This document shows, in pieces, positions 32,878 through 42,037 of a stretch of DNA of 64,000 nt. Origin of the DNA: Fluviicola sp. Lineage in GTDB: Bacteria; Bacteroidota; Bacteroidia; Flavobacteriales_D; Crocinitomicaceae. The notes under the pieces are model-generated. The model ran no database searches. It had not been told where the DNA came from and saw only the letters and a program-made list of their open reading frames with translations. Every line of letters begins with the position of its first letter. The stretch's first letter is position 1. The stretch spans positions 124,001 to 188,000 of the forward strand of contig NZ_JAQSWB010000007.1 of assembly GCF_029266855.1 (NCBI RefSeq). The letters run 5' to 3'. The position numbers were made by a program, and so were the translations under genes.

Positions 32878-33654
32878 TCAATTTTTCCGGCGAACACTTG
32901 AATGAATTCTGCTTAAAGAAGCGCTGTCAAGGTAAGAAATCAACACAGCTTGGTGTTTACCATGAAAAACAAACATACTTCCCGCTGCTACTGCTGTAGC
33001 CCCAATTTCAATTGCCTGGCATAAATGGTCAATCGTTCCTGCGCCACCGGAAATAATCAAGGGGATTTTCACAACTTCCCTTATAAGTTGAATCAATTCC
33101 AAATCATATCCGCTTCTTGTACCTTCCCTGTCAATTGAATGAATTAAAATTTCTCCGACTCCCATTTGATCCAGTTTCCGGGAAAAATCGGCAAGATCCA
33201 AATCAGTAGCTTTTGTTCCTGATTTAGAATACAAACGATATTCACCGGAAGGTGTTTTTCTGACATCCAGTGAAACACAAATACTCGAACTTCCAAATTC
33301 GCTCACTGCCTGCTTTAAAAACTCCGGATTCTCGAAAACTTCCGAACCGATAATTACTTTTTCTATTCCGATTTGAATGATCTTACGAATATCCTCTATT
33401 GTTTTAATACCTCCGCCATAAGTCAATGGCATAAAACATTCTTCCGCAATCTCCTTCAACAGTCCGAAAGGAATTGGAGTTCCTTTAACGGAAGCATCAA
33501 TATCCAGAAAAACAAGTTCATCCACTTCCTTTTCATTGAAGATTCGAATCGCATTCAAGGGATCTCCTATATACCTTGAATTCTGAAACTGAACTGTTTT
33601 AACCAAGCCGCCATTCTGAAGTAAAAGAACCGGAATACATCGTGGTAGAGCCAT
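32878..33654 (-). CDS. HisF-like glycan amidation protein (WbuZ type)
   Basis: The protein is a (beta/alpha)8 barrel like the imidazole-glycerol-phosphate synthase subunit. At the N-terminus, however, 'CIPVLLLQNGGLVKTVQF' lacks the catalytic Asp11 of true HisF (normally CLDV.DGRVVKG), while Asp in 'VSLDVRKT' is kept. The LLL.N.GLVKT form is that of WbuZ/AglZ-type proteins, which with HisH and an amidotransferase make amidated or acetamidino sugars. Neighbours are flippase and epimerase genes, not his genes, which agrees. It overlaps the hisH-like gene by one base. Confidence 0.9.
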   Translation of the reverse strand: MALPRCIPVLLLQNGGLVKTVQFQNSRYIGDPLNAIRIFNEKEVDELVFLDIDASVKGTPIPFGLLKEIAEECFMPLTYGGGIKTIEDIRKIIQIGIEKVIIGSEVFENPEFLKQAVSEFGSSSICVSLDVRKTPSGEYRLYSKSGTKATDLDLADFSRKLDQMGVGEILIHSIDREGTRSGYDLELIQLIREVVKIPLIISGGAGTIDHLCQAIEIGATAVAAGSMFVFHGKHQAVLISYLDSASLSRIHSSVRRKN

Positions 33655-34271
33655 CAGAATTCGGAAATAAAATTGGTTAATAACTGCATGCCGAATCTAT
33701 GGCTTTTTTCAGGATGAAACTGAACACCTGCAATATGTCCTTTCAGAACTGCGGCATCAAATTTATGAATGTAATCAGCTTCCAAAACAACTTCATTGCG
33801 ATTGCTGCATTTTACAAAGTATGAATGAGCAAAATAGAATCTCGTTTCTTCGTCAAATCCTTTCAACAGTTTATTTCCCTGTTCGGGTGCCGAAACATAA
33901 TCCCACCCCAGGTGCGGAACAGGAAATGATTTATAATCCGTTGAATTGAACTTTTTACTTTCCAGATCGATCCAGGAAAGACCAGGTCGGATTCCTTCCT
34001 CACTTTTCATACCCAGTAACTGCATTCCCAGGCAAATTCCCAGTATCGGAACTTTATCTGTCAAAACTCGCTGATTTAAAACCGGTATCAACCCTCTTTC
34101 ATTCAAATTATTCATTCCCTGGTCAAATGATCCTACTCCTGGAAGAATAAGTTTACCTGCAGCCGAAATTTGCTCCTTATCACTGGAAATTACAGCGTCA
34201 AAGCCTATAAACTGGAGCATGTTCTTTATCGAGCCTAAATTTCCCAGGCCATAATCAACAATTACTATCAT
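33654..34271 (-). CDS. HisH-like glutamine amidotransferase (WbuY type)
   Basis: This class I glutaminase subunit supplies ammonia to the HisF-like partner. From the ATG at 34271 ('MIVIVDYGLGNLGSIKNML') it has 205 residues, normal for HisH. The nucleophile lies in 'LGICLGMQLLG' and the His/Glu pair in 'GVQFHPEKSH'; both are intact, so glutaminase activity is likely. The track start 17 codons upstream begins in repeat-like sequence. The N-acetyl-sugar amidotransferase WbuX, the usual third member, is not in the window. Confidence 0.9.
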   Translation of the reverse strand: MIVIVDYGLGNLGSIKNMLQFIGFDAVISSDKEQISAAGKLILPGVGSFDQGMNNLNERGLIPVLNQRVLTDKVPILGICLGMQLLGMKSEEGIRPGLSWIDLESKKFNSTDYKSFPVPHLGWDYVSAPEQGNKLLKGFDEETRFYFAHSYFVKCSNRNEVVLEADYIHKFDAAVLKGHIAGVQFHPEKSHRFGMQLLTNFISEF

Positions 34272-34357
34272 GCTAAAGAAGTTCAAAAGGTTTAAAAAGT
34301 CTAAAAGGTTCAATTTGAACATCTGAACTTTTTATATTCTCCAATTCAAATATACTT

Positions 34358-35665
34358 TTATGCAGCATCTGTCTTTATCGTTTTGGTGAGTTTCAGGAAA
34401 AGAAGAATGATAATCAAATAGATGATTGACAATAAAACAGAATTAAAGCCCAGAATCCAATGAAATGAATCAAATCCCGAATCGGTTAAATTCAGTTTTC
34501 CCATCGTTTTTAAAAGAATCGGAAGAACTCCGAAATTAAACAACTGGAAAAATGCTACTATCAAACCGAAACCAAACATCAATTTTTGTTTAGACAATAC
34601 CAGGGATAAGGATGAAATGGGTGAAACAATGAAATTCAGCATTAAAGCAGGGGCCAGTATTTCCGCAATTCTTCCTGCTTCCCTCCATTTCTCACCGAAA
34701 ACAAACCCAAAAAGATCACTTCCAAAAAAGAAAAGTACTGTAAATGGAATAATCGAAATATAAAACAGGGTTCGGAGTGTTTTTAAAGTCAATGGATAGA
34801 CAGCTTGTTTCTTATTGAACAATTCAGAACTTTTATTGAAAAAGACTTGTCCCAGGGACTGACCGAAGAGTGATAAAGGCAGTTTTAGCATCAAATACGC
34901 ATAACTGTAAGAACCAAAAGTTCCTTTCCCATAAAACTCCACAATAAATGCAGCTAATGCCAGGTCTACTCCCAGATCCAATAAAACATGCGGCAAGTAC
35001 ACCGTCGGATACGATTTGTAGTTTTTAGCCAATATGCGCATTCTTTTCAAATCACTGGAAGAAGTATCTCCTTTTTTATTCGATAAAAAGGTCCTGACGA
35101 AAGAAAAAACGGATAAAAAAGATCCGAGCAGTGTTCCGAAAATCAATCCGAAAGAACCCCAGTTCAAAAGACCGAAGATTAGTCTCAATGTATTCACTGA
35201 AACAGAATTAACCATGCGCTGGATGGAGATCTGTCGGAAAAGTTTTTTTCTCACCGACCAGTTTGTTCCCAGGTTGATCCAAACACTGACATACGCACTC
35301 AAGACTGAAATCACCAGGAACACGTAATTGGAAAAACTATATGGTTTGAGCATATAATAAGTCAGTCCGACCAGGAAAACCGCCGTGAGAACAATCAGCG
35401 AGATCCGAAATGACAAGCGATATAATGAAAATGCGTGATTATCCTGTTTTGCAACCGGAAGGGTTGCTTCATAACGGGCAGTTGCAAATGCTGCAATAAA
35501 TGCAACCAATCGCGTATAAACTCCCAACTCCCCCATATCTGCCGTGGAGTAAATTCGGGTGAGTACAGGATAAATGAGGTAAGCAATCAACTGAGCAATT
35601 ACGGTACCTGTCATTAAAGTCAGGACAGATTTTACAAAGTCAGATTTTAATGCTTTTATTTGCAT
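34358..35665 (-). CDS. polysaccharide flippase (Wzx, MOP superfamily)
   Basis: The 435-residue protein has about twelve hydrophobic segments and the typical start 'LMTGTVIAQLIAYLIYPVLTRIYS' of Wzx-type lipid-linked oligosaccharide flippases. Such proteins move undecaprenyl-linked repeat units to the periplasmic face. The ATG at 35665 overlaps the epimerase stop by ten bases. A second flippase with the same N-terminal pattern lies at 45.1-46.4 kb. Confidence 0.93.
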   Translation of the reverse strand: MQIKALKSDFVKSVLTLMTGTVIAQLIAYLIYPVLTRIYSTADMGELGVYTRLVAFIAAFATARYEATLPVAKQDNHAFSLYRLSFRISLIVLTAVFLVGLTYYMLKPYSFSNYVFLVISVLSAYVSVWINLGTNWSVRKKLFRQISIQRMVNSVSVNTLRLIFGLLNWGSFGLIFGTLLGSFLSVFSFVRTFLSNKKGDTSSSDLKRMRILAKNYKSYPTVYLPHVLLDLGVDLALAAFIVEFYGKGTFGSYSYAYLMLKLPLSLFGQSLGQVFFNKSSELFNKKQAVYPLTLKTLRTLFYISIIPFTVLFFFGSDLFGFVFGEKWREAGRIAEILAPALMLNFIVSPISSLSLVLSKQKLMFGFGLIVAFFQLFNFGVLPILLKTMGKLNLTDSGFDSFHWILGFNSVLLSIIYLIIILLFLKLTKTIKTDAA

Positions 35666-36660
35666 TGCAACACATGACGAAGGTATTCATTAATTCCTTC
35701 TTCAAAGGTATATAGGGGTTTATAATTCAAATATTGCTCCATCTTAGCTGTTGAAGCCAAGGAATCCTTAATATCTCCTTTTCTTGGGGGTCCGTAAGTA
35801 ATCGTACTTTTCGTTGTTACACCCAATCCTTTCAATTCGTCCTGCATGCTCTGAATCAGATCATTTAACGTTAGACTCCGTCCACATGCTACATTGTAAG
35901 CCTGACCTAAAGCTTCCTTGTCTTCTGAAGCCAAGGATAACAAATTTGCATAAATTGCATTATTTACATAGGTAAAATCTCGCGATTGTTCCCCATCTCC
36001 ATGTATAACAATTTCCTCTCCCCGAAGCATTTTATCTAAAAATTTCGGGATAGCAGCAGCATAAACACCATTTGGATCCTGGTACGGACCAAACACATTG
36101 AAGTACCGTAAACCAACTGTTTCCATTCCATACAACTGATGATAAACCTGGGCGTATTCCTCGTTTAGTCTTTTAGTAGCCGCATAAGGAGAAAGCAGTG
36201 CTCCTTCCTGGCCTTCTTGTTTGGGCGAGGTAATGGAATCTCCGTAAACAGATGAGGAACTCGCATAGACAAACCGTTTTACATTTGCCAATTGTGCCTC
36301 ATGAAGAATCGTTAAAAAACCAGTTGCATTAACGTGATGGTTTTTGAAGGGGAATTCTATAGATCTCGGAACAGACCCTAATGCGGCCTGGTTAGAGATC
36401 GCATCCACATCCTTTAATAAATGCCTGTAATCCTCCGGATTACAAATATCTCCGTTTACAAAACGGCAATTTTCGTATTGGGACAATCTATCGACATTCG
36501 ACTGAAGGCCTGTTTCCAAATTATCCAAAACAATAACAGAGGCCCCTATTTTCAATAGTGCCTCTGCCAAATTTGAACCAATGAAACCGGCACCACCGGT
36601 TATCAAAATGGTTTTATCTTTTAATCTCTGTATAATCTCAATGGGGATATTCACTATCAA
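35656..36660 (-). CDS. UDP-GlcNAc/GalNAc 4-epimerase-like SDR (WbpP/Gne type)
   Basis: The 334-residue extended SDR has 'ILITGGAGFIGSNLAEALL', 'NQAALGSVPRSIEFP', the catalytic 'SPYAATKRLNEEY' (YxxxK) and 'RYFNVFGPYQDPNGVYAAAIP'. This set is close to UDP-N-acetylglucosamine 4-epimerase WbpP. It would give UDP-GalNAc or an acid form for the glycan. No ATG is available after the in-frame stop at 36661-36663; TTG at 36660 or GTG at 36654 must serve as start. Confidence 0.92.
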   Translation of the reverse strand: MIVNIPIEIIQRLKDKTILITGGAGFIGSNLAEALLKIGASVIVLDNLETGLQSNVDRLSQYENCRFVNGDICNPEDYRHLLKDVDAISNQAALGSVPRSIEFPFKNHHVNATGFLTILHEAQLANVKRFVYASSSSVYGDSITSPKQEGQEGALLSPYAATKRLNEEYAQVYHQLYGMETVGLRYFNVFGPYQDPNGVYAAAIPKFLDKMLRGEEIVIHGDGEQSRDFTYVNNAIYANLLSLASEDKEALGQAYNVACGRSLTLNDLIQSMQDELKGLGVTTKSTITYGPPRKGDIKDSLASTAKMEQYLNYKPLYTFEEGINEYLRHVLQCK

Positions 36661-36756
36661 TCACATTTATTATTCAACCCTTTGTCAATATCAATATAAA
36701 CTTCATTACACCGGGGCCATACTGACGTTTGACCATCATCGAAAGCCGAACTTCCC

Positions 36757-38292
36757 TTATTTAGCGTAATTCACTGAACGTTTTTCACGAATCACGGTCA
36801 CTTTTACCTGTCCCGGATAAGTCATTTCCGTTTGAATTTTCTGAGAAATTGCAAACGATAATTCATCAGCCCGTAAATCTGTTACTTTTTCACTTTCCAC
36901 TAAAACACGAAGTTCTCTACCTGCCTGAATTGCATATGCTGAATTCACCCCGTCATAAGACAAAGCCAAATTCTCCAGATCTTTAATCCGTTTGATATAA
37001 GATTCTACAACTTCACGACGAGCACCTGGGCGAGCACCAGAAATGGAGTCACAAATTTGTACGATCGGCGAGATCAGGGTTGTCATTTCAATTTCATCAT
37101 GGTGAGCTCCGATTGCATTCAATACATCCGGTTTTTCACCGAATTTCTCAGCTATTTTCATTCCCAGGATAGCATGTGGCAATTCCGGTTCTTCATCCGG
37201 AACTTTACCAATATCGTGTAATAATCCGGCACGTTTTGCCACTTTTACATTTAAGCCGAGTTCAGCAGCCATGATCGCACAAAGATTTGCTACTTCGCGG
37301 CTATGCTGCAATAAGTTCTGTCCGTAAGAAGATCGGTATTTCATACGTCCAACCATACGGATTAATTCCGGATGTAATCCGTGAATTCCCAAATCGATGC
37401 ATGTTCTTCTTCCCGTTTCAGCGATTTCTTCTTCCAAAGATTTTTTCGTTTTCGCTACTACTTCTTCAATTCGGGCAGGGTGAATACGACCATCCGAAAC
37501 CAATTGATGTAAAGCCAAACGGGCGATTTCTCTTCTTACCGGATCAAAACAAGACAAAATAATTGCTTCCGGAGTATCATCCACAATGATCTCAACACCG
37601 GTAGCTGCTTCCAGCGCACGGATGTTTCTACCTTCACGACCAATAATACGTCCTTTCACCTCATCAGAATCAATATTGAATACAGAAACTGCATTCTCTA
37701 CCGCTTGTTCCGAAGCCACACGCTGAATGGTTTGAATCACGATGCGTTTTGCTTCCCTGTTTGCATTCAGTTTTGCTTCTTCTGTTATTTCTTTAATATG
37801 AACCATTGCAGCAGTTCTTGCTTCGTCTTTTAAAGATTCCATCAACAGGTTTTTCGCCTCTTCAATAGACATCCCGGTGATTTTTGTCAGCTCAGCAACA
37901 CGCTTTTGGTGCATTTTATCCAACTCCTGATGACGAATTTCGTTTGCTTCAACCTTCGTTGCAAGTTCAGCTTGTAAACGCTCCGTGTCTTTTTCTTTCC
38001 TGGAAACCTCTTCGATTTTTTGTGTGAGTGCCTTTTCTTTGCTTTTCACCCTGTCTTCATTTGATTGCATGCGTCTTTCACGTTCTTTGACGTTTTCCTC
38101 ATGCTCTTCCTTTAATTTCAGAAAGCGTTCCTTTGCCTGGAGAATTTTATCCTTCTTCATCGCTTCTCCTTCCAGATCCGCTTCTTTCAAGATTTGTTCC
38201 TTCCTTTTCTTTAACATTGTATTCTGGATAATGAAAGTAGCTACACCACCTCCAATCAACCCGATCAATGCTCCAATAATTACATTTACCAT
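36757..38292 (-). CDS. rny: ribonuclease Y
   Basis: RNase Y is a membrane-bound endoribonuclease that starts mRNA decay. The 511-residue protein has the N-terminal membrane anchor ('[19 protein letters not shown]'), a long coiled coil (about 25-160), the KH domain with '[22 protein letters not shown]' and the HD domain '[23 protein letters not shown]', in the usual order. ATG start. It lies after zapA and a terminator hairpin, and separates the two halves of the polysaccharide locus. Confidence 0.98.
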   Translation of the reverse strand: MVNVIIGALIGLIGGGVATFIIQNTMLKKRKEQILKEADLEGEAMKKDKILQAKERFLKLKEEHEENVKERERRMQSNEDRVKSKEKALTQKIEEVSRKEKDTERLQAELATKVEANEIRHQELDKMHQKRVAELTKITGMSIEEAKNLLMESLKDEARTAAMVHIKEITEEAKLNANREAKRIVIQTIQRVASEQAVENAVSVFNIDSDEVKGRIIGREGRNIRALEAATGVEIIVDDTPEAIILSCFDPVRREIARLALHQLVSDGRIHPARIEEVVAKTKKSLEEEIAETGRRTCIDLGIHGLHPELIRMVGRMKYRSSYGQNLLQHSREVANLCAIMAAELGLNVKVAKRAGLLHDIGKVPDEEPELPHAILGMKIAEKFGEKPDVLNAIGAHHDEIEMTTLISPIVQICDSISGARPGARREVVESYIKRIKDLENLALSYDGVNSAYAIQAGRELRVLVESEKVTDLRADELSFAISQKIQTEMTYPGQVKVTVIREKRSVNYAK

Positions 38293-38300
38293 AGTTTCTT

Positions 38301-38350
38301 AAATAAAAAAATCCCACTGCTTACGGAGAATGTTACGTAAACAAGTGAGA
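38301..38350 (-). terminator. terminator hairpin between zapA and rny
   Basis: On the minus strand TCTCACT (38344-38350) pairs with AGTGGGA (38312-38318), enclosing TTTACG/CGTAAG with a small internal loop, and is followed by T7. It ends the zapA transcript in front of rny. Confidence 0.7.
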
Positions 38351-38371
38351 AAAAGACCTGCTATAAAGCAA

Positions 38372-38665
38372 TTAATTCAATGCATCCAAATCATCAGAAA
38401 GTGCTTTCAATGCAGCAGTTGCTTCAGAGAAATCAGCTTGGGGAGCGTTACCGGAAACCGGTGCTTTCCCCCCTCTAGTAGACAATTGTAAGGCGGTCAT
38501 CGCCAATAAGTCTTGCATATCGCGAACAGCAAAATTATCCTGAAGTTGTTTAATTGCTTTATTAATATCTTCGGCAGCACGCTGCACCTTTTCTACTTCC
38601 GACTCCTGGACAGTTAAAGGATACGTGCGGCCAGCAACCACTACTTTCAAAGACACCTTACTCAT
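38372..38665 (-). CDS. zapA: cell division protein ZapA
   Basis: ZapA is a small FtsZ-bundling protein of the division ring. The 97-residue product has the family start 'VSLKVVVAGRTYPLTVQESE', the helix 'VQRAAEDINKAIKQLQ' and a C-terminal coiled-coil part with 'DLLAMTALQLST'. Length and order of elements fit ZapA. It overlaps the preceding coiled-coil gene by eight bases and is followed by a terminator. Confidence 0.94.
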   Translation of the reverse strand: MSKVSLKVVVAGRTYPLTVQESEVEKVQRAAEDINKAIKQLQDNFAVRDMQDLLAMTALQLSTRGGKAPVSGNAPQADFSEATAALKALSDDLDALN

Positions 38666-38969
38666 TCGCTATTTTTAATTGTTGAATGCAGAAATCAATC
38701 TCTTTCACAAGCACATCAATTTCAACTCCATTGGTTGAAACAGCTTGTACCTGAACTTGTTCACGCGTTTGGCTCAATTCTGATCTCAAGCTTTGGAGCT
38801 CTTCCTCCATTGCCTTTTTCTGGTTTTTAAAATCAGAAATTTCAGTATTAAGACGGTTAATTTCATCTGTCATAGAACGAACGCGTTCTCTCTCAGTCAC
38901 CAACGATTGGTGTAACTGACGAGATTTCGCGCCAATTTGTTCAATTAAAGATTTCAACTCAGACGTCAT
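38658..38969 (-). CDS. small coiled-coil protein encoded with zapA
   Basis: The 103-residue product is one long coiled coil, rich in Glu, Gln, Arg and Leu heptads (for example 'EINRLNTEISDFKNQKKAME'), without a signal peptide. Overlap with zapA suggests a shared division role; ZapB is the known coiled-coil partner of ZapA in other bacteria, but length and sequence do not prove that identity. A good promoter lies just before it. Confidence 0.8.
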   Translation of the reverse strand: MTSELKSLIEQIGAKSRQLHQSLVTERERVRSMTDEINRLNTEISDFKNQKKAMEEELQSLRSELSQTREQVQVQAVSTNGVEIDVLVKEIDFCIQQLKIANE

Positions 38970-38985
38970 CCAATAAGCGTTTGTA

Positions 38986-39015
38986 CAAAAATAACAGGTA
39001 AAACCAATTCTACAA
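38986..39015 (-). promoter_or_regulatory. Bacteroidetes-type promoter of the coiled-coil-zapA unit
   Basis: On the minus strand TTG (39013-39015), 19 bases, then TATTTTTG (38986-38993) match TTG-N17-20-TAnnTTTG. The start codon at 38969 lies 16 bases downstream. Confidence 0.65.
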
Positions 39016-39176
39016 CAATTTTATTGTAAGTTGTGAACAGTTTTTTGGCGATAAATCAAATTAATCACGAATTACGTCCGTCGCCGCGGAGCCTAGTACC
39101 GAATTCTTGTTGTGCTGTTTACAACTATTCTCAGTTTTAGCAGAAGAAAATTTTCGGGAATTTCTAAAAAACGGAA

Positions 39177-40427
39177 TTAATTGCTTCCAGATGGAGATTT
39201 CCGGTTTTGGAGATAAACAGTGAATAAGCAGAAAAGCAAGACATAAAACACAATTCCACTTTGACGTTGGAGCATAGATTCAAACAAACAATTGAAGGCC
39301 AAGTTCAAAGTCAGCCAAAACAACAGACTAAACCGATACTTCATGGCCATTCTGAAATAACAGACAAAAATCGAAAGAAAGATTAGCAAGCCCAAAACAC
39401 CGATTTCGACAGCTACTTGAAGAAATTGGTTGTGCGGATTGTACTTGAATTCAGCATAATCATCCAAGCCTTTATCCCGTAATCTTTTTCCAAGTTTATC
39501 ATCAAAATTCGCTGTTCCTGATCCCATCGGGTGTTCTAAAAACTCCTGGGTTGAAACTGTCCACATCAATAACCTCGTCTGATTTCCGGAAGGGTTAGTC
39601 CTTACTTTTTCAAAGATCAAATCCGGGTTTTGAACGTATGCCGAAAGATCATTTTTAGCATTGTCGACCTCTATCTGCACGTGTATATTTCCGTAATATG
39701 CTGCAACAGGGATAATTGGAAGAAGCACTATGACAACCAGAAACAAAACCCTTGGAAGCCGCCTATAGAAATAAACAATCAGTATTACAGTAATCAGTAA
39801 GAAAAAGAAAAGCAAGGAAGCAAACGAAAAACAGAACAGTAAATTGGCGCAGGTCAGTAAGAAATAGGCTCCGAGTGTCCAGTAATTAAATCCCTTCCAT
39901 TTATTTCGAACTCCTTCACGAACCATCAGCAGTGTAATCGTAGCTATAGCGGCAAAGTAAGTCGGATGATGGATGTATGAATAGCTGGTACTTCCAAAGC
40001 TATTATTGAAGTCATGAGTTAAGTAGTAAACATCAATTCCGTGAAAAACTGATAAAACTGTTAGTATGACTGTTCCCAAAACCAAGCCGATAGTAATCGG
40101 TTTCAGATCTAACTGCCGTTGAAACCGAAAGGAAAATAAAAGCGGGAAAAGCACCAGAACCAATTTCTTCTCCAAATATCCGAGCGCATCGCCCATATGA
40201 TCCGTGAAAAAAACTCCTATGGCATAGGCTAAATAAAGTAACACGAAGGTCAGTAAAACCGGTGAAAAAACAAACTTCATTTTCTTACGCACAACCTGTG
40301 TGATTGTGAATAAGATCAATAAACCGGCAAAAAGACTGATTGATTTCGGGGCAAAACAAAAACAAGCTAAGGTTGCTGCAAGTAAGTATTCGTATACTTG
40401 TTCTATTTGGAGTTTTGCTTTCATCAA
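39177..40427 (-). CDS. O-antigen ligase/polymerase-like membrane protein
   Basis: The 416-residue protein has about ten to twelve membrane segments and the Wzy_C/RfaL-type periplasmic stretch with 'SGTANFDDKLGKRL' and 'EFKYNPHNQFLQVAVEIGVLGLL', where the NxHNxFL pattern is typical of O-antigen ligases. It either polymerises repeat units or joins the glycan to its carrier. The start overlaps the preceding NeuD-like gene by four bases. A second protein of the class is at 43.8-45.1 kb. Confidence 0.88.
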   Translation of the reverse strand: MMKAKLQIEQVYEYLLAATLACFCFAPKSISLFAGLLILFTITQVVRKKMKFVFSPVLLTFVLLYLAYAIGVFFTDHMGDALGYLEKKLVLVLFPLLFSFRFQRQLDLKPITIGLVLGTVILTVLSVFHGIDVYYLTHDFNNSFGSTSYSYIHHPTYFAAIATITLLMVREGVRNKWKGFNYWTLGAYFLLTCANLLFCFSFASLLFFFLLITVILIVYFYRRLPRVLFLVVIVLLPIIPVAAYYGNIHVQIEVDNAKNDLSAYVQNPDLIFEKVRTNPSGNQTRLLMWTVSTQEFLEHPMGSGTANFDDKLGKRLRDKGLDDYAEFKYNPHNQFLQVAVEIGVLGLLIFLSIFVCYFRMAMKYRFSLLFWLTLNLAFNCLFESMLQRQSGIVFYVLLFCLFTVYLQNRKSPSGSN

Positions 40428-40951
40428 ATAGTCGAAAAAACGGGAATTACTTGCCCGATGTGGGTTTTAACGGAATCCGAAATAACCGAGTTACTTCCAA
40501 GTAAGGTGCCTATCGCCAAATGAGAAAATTCACCAACTTTACAATCGTGATCCACTACTACATTGGAATTAATAATTGAATGTCGACCAATTTCGGAGTT
40601 CGAATTGATCACTGCTCCTGCCAAAACCACTGCTCCCTGACCAACAACTGCATTTGTTGCAATGATTGACTTGGGATGAATGACCGTAGCCCATGTAACT
40701 CCGATTGTTTCGTTTACCAATTTTCTTCTTATTGTATTATCTCCAATTCCGATAATACAGGCATCCGGTTGGATTCGTTTCGAAGTAAAGTCTTCTACTG
40801 TTCCTAATACTTTGGCATCTCCAAAAACAACTTCCCCTACAGCAATTGAATCATCAAAAAAGCCGGCCAGGAGATATTCATTGGAATATGACAATGCATC
40901 TGCAATAACGCGGGCATGCCCGCCAGCTCCAATAATTACAACTCGTTTCAT
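40424..40951 (-). CDS. NeuD/PglD-family sugar O- or N-acyltransferase, shortened
   Basis: The N-terminal nucleotide-sugar binding part has 'VVIIGAGGHARVIADAL', and hexapeptide repeats follow ('VVVDHDCKVGEFSHLAIG', with the usual catalytic His). The protein stops after 175 residues with 'SVKTHIGQVIPVFSTI'. Relatives are about 195-215 long and continue with two or three more helix turns ending in a conserved 'GxPAK'-like tail. The end is therefore missing, and the next gene starts within the stop (ATGA). It may be inactive or the shortened coil may still trimerise. Confidence 0.85.
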   Translation of the reverse strand: MKRVVIIGAGGHARVIADALSYSNEYLLAGFFDDSIAVGEVVFGDAKVLGTVEDFTSKRIQPDACIIGIGDNTIRRKLVNETIGVTWATVIHPKSIIATNAVVGQGAVVLAGAVINSNSEIGRHSIINSNVVVDHDCKVGEFSHLAIGTLLGSNSVISDSVKTHIGQVIPVFSTI

Positions 40952-40954
40952 TGC

Positions 40955-42037
40955 TTAGTTATTGATCATTTCATGATATTTCTGCTCAACAACTTTCATG
41001 TTATTGGCCCAAATTCCTTTTTCTTCGATTACTTTCTTATTTATCGGACTTGCCTTTTTGTGAAAAGCTTCGTAGTTGGTATACGTTTCCATAATTCGAC
41101 TAGCTAAACCTTCCACATCATTGATCTCTACCAAAAACCCGTTTTCACCATCAGTTATCCATTCCCGGTTAGCCGCGATATTTGTAGCAATACAAAAAGC
41201 ATCGCAAGCCATTGCTTCATTTAAAGAGATATTATTCCCGTCTGATAATGAAACGGATACGAAGATATGAGTCTTGTTTAAGGTTTCAGAAATTTGATAT
41301 CGATTTACTTCTCCCCAAAAAGTCACAAGTTCTGACAAACCTAATTCATGCGTTAAGGCAATCAGCTCATCTTTTAGTCGCCCAAATCCCATAATATTCA
41401 CTTTAAGGTTTGGAATTTTATCTTTCACTATTGCTACTGCACGTATCAAGTGAGGAATGTTGTAAATGGTTTCTAAATTCCGTGTACTGGTAATCACAAA
41501 TTCGTTATCCGGAAGAGCGCGGGAATCAGAATTAAAGACTACTGGATCTATTCCAAAAGGAACAATATCGACTTTAGACATATCTGTTCCCATTTCTCTT
41601 GTAACATCATACATTTCCTGCGACATCACAGTAATCCATTTTGCTTTTCTGAAGGCAAACTGAAGAGCTTTTCGGTAAATTCTGGAATTCCTTCCACTAA
41701 TTAATAGATCAGAACCAAGTGCAGTTATCACATAGTTCTTATGCCCTACCAATGCTCCTGTCACGCCGTAACTAGTAGCATAAAGAGAATGAAAAATATT
41801 GGGTTTAATTGATTTAACTAAACGTCTTACTTTTAAGAATTTAGTGATGTAATGCCAGTTTCCACCTGAAACATCTGCTTTACTAGCGGGAATGACATGT
41901 ATCTGGACATCTGGACATGCTTCTTGGGAAATCGGAACAAATGTAATCAAGTGAACCTCATGTCCTAAGGACTGGAAGTGATTACACCACCTAAGGGTAT
42001 GAAAACTCTCTCCAAATGCAAAATAACAGATTCTCAT
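40955..42037 (-). CDS. glycosyltransferase family 4
   Basis: The 360-residue GT-B protein has a Rossmann-like start ('RICYFAFGESFHTLRWCNHF'), the central 'EFVITSTRNLETIYNIPHLI' linking the two domains, and a donor-binding C-terminal part ('SLSDGNNISLNEAMACDAF' and 'WITDGENGFLV') with the conserved Glu-x7-type region. The acceptor and sugar are unknown. The start overlaps the preceding epimerase gene by four bases, within a tightly packed run of sugar genes. Confidence 0.92.
   Translation of the reverse strand: MRICYFAFGESFHTLRWCNHFQSLGHEVHLITFVPISQEACPDVQIHVIPASKADVSGGNWHYITKFLKVRRLVKSIKPNIFHSLYATSYGVTGALVGHKNYVITALGSDLLISGRNSRIYRKALQFAFRKAKWITVMSQEMYDVTREMGTDMSKVDIVPFGIDPVVFNSDSRALPDNEFVITSTRNLETIYNIPHLIRAVAIVKDKIPNLKVNIMGFGRLKDELIALTHELGLSELVTFWGEVNRYQISETLNKTHIFVSVSLSDGNNISLNEAMACDAFCIATNIAANREWITDGENGFLVEINDVEGLASRIMETYTNYEAFHKKASPINKKVIEEKGIWANNMKVVEQKYHEMINN

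Noticed and set aside
32878-34271. HisF and HisH read as histidine biosynthesis genes
   Set aside because: The HisF-like protein lacks Asp11, no other his genes are present, and the pair lies among polysaccharide genes; the WbuZ/WbuY assignment fits better.
38293-38371. zapA-rny spacer as a 6S RNA, because 6S follows zapA in proteobacteria
   Set aside because: Only 79 bases are available, and the hairpin with T run is explained as a terminator. A short 6S-like RNA cannot be excluded without a covariance search.
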